DNA from: an uncultured Clostridia bacterium | GTDB lineage: Bacteria > Bacillota > Clostridia > Oscillospirales > Acutalibacteraceae | Assembly: GCA_946499275.1 (NCBI GenBank) | Contig: CAMMRL010000008.1 | Location: 1 to 62,393 of the forward strand | Direction: 5' to 3' | Length of the DNA stretch: 62,393 nt | Shown: piece by piece, positions 62,302 to 62,393 of the stretch | Layout of the letters: each line of letters opens with the position of its first letter | How positions within the stretch are numbered: the stretch's first letter is position 1 | The notes under the pieces: model-generated | Told to the model about the DNA's origin: nothing | The model's database searches: none | What the model saw: only the letters and a program-made list of their open reading frames with translations | Position numbers and translations under genes: made by a program

Positions 62302-62393
62302 GGTCCCGCTTTCTAGTTTGGTTGCTTTATCGCAAGCTCCTCGCCGTGCTTATGCTACCCGGGGGGCGGTACAGAATGCGGATACCGCGGGGG

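Overview
The window looks like a chromosome segment from a GC-rich anaerobic Clostridia member, most likely Oscillospirales (Ruminococcaceae-like). The basis is gene content and order: mreB-mreC-mreD-PBP2, maf, a DUF4321 protein, zapA followed by a U32 peptidase, sbcDC, thiI with a cysteine desulfurase, class B sortases, sigma-A type promoters and intrinsic terminators. No rRNA, tRNA or CRISPR array was recognised.

Region 1 (1-7525, minus strand) is one operon from a TTGTCA-17-TATAAT promoter: cysteine desulfurase, class B sortase, ThiI, then a giant fusion that runs off the left edge. The fusion joins CinA, a transmembrane helix, a class B sortase domain lacking the catalytic His and Cys, a Thr-rich linker and a SpoIID/LytB-like domain. 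Region 2 (7829-11881, plus) has two small membrane or secreted proteins, a DUF1015 protein and an HMGL-family synthase (possibly Re-citrate synthase). Region 3 (11912-27559, minus) is housekeeping: a frameshifted MazG-like gene, a sugar isomerase-like TIM barrel, PBP2/MreDCB, Maf, DUF4321, dUTPase, a U32 peptidase with an in-frame TAA, ZapA, SbcC and SbcD. Region 4 (27685-33027, plus) is a Gld-type ABC exporter cassette (ATPase, permease, GldG-like, DUF4340).

Region 5 (about 33060-33690) holds a decayed IS200/IS605 transposase fragment and two hairpins. Region 6 (33931-56858, plus) is a 23-kb glycan-type locus of fifteen co-directional genes: a cytoplasmic DUF4838 protein, DUF5107-TPR, an AraC regulator, a degenerate ROK protein, a 947-residue solute-binding protein, four sugar-type permeases, an NHL-TPR-Yip1 membrane protein, a DUF5696 protein, two secreted proteins (one ending in an SPGTG sorting signal), a lipoprotein solute-binding protein and a lipoprotein DUF4838 paralogue. 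It has no importer ATPase and no glycosidase of a well-known family. I infer that it captures, trims and imports an unidentified glycan, borrowing a shared MsmX-like ATPase. The SPGTG protein is a plausible substrate of the intact class B sortase.

Region 7 (56900-58840) is a scrapyard of truncated genes: the C-terminal part of a Y-family polymerase, the C-terminal part of an ATP-dependent DNA ligase and small ORFs around one intact DUF2383-like gene. Region 8 (58961-62272, plus) holds a GT4 glycosyltransferase, a PgeF/YfiH-type protein and a CmpB-like membrane protein.

The two most unusual items are the CinA/pseudo-sortase/SpoIID fusion and the 23-kb DUF4838/DUF5107/DUF5696/NHL-Yip1 locus.
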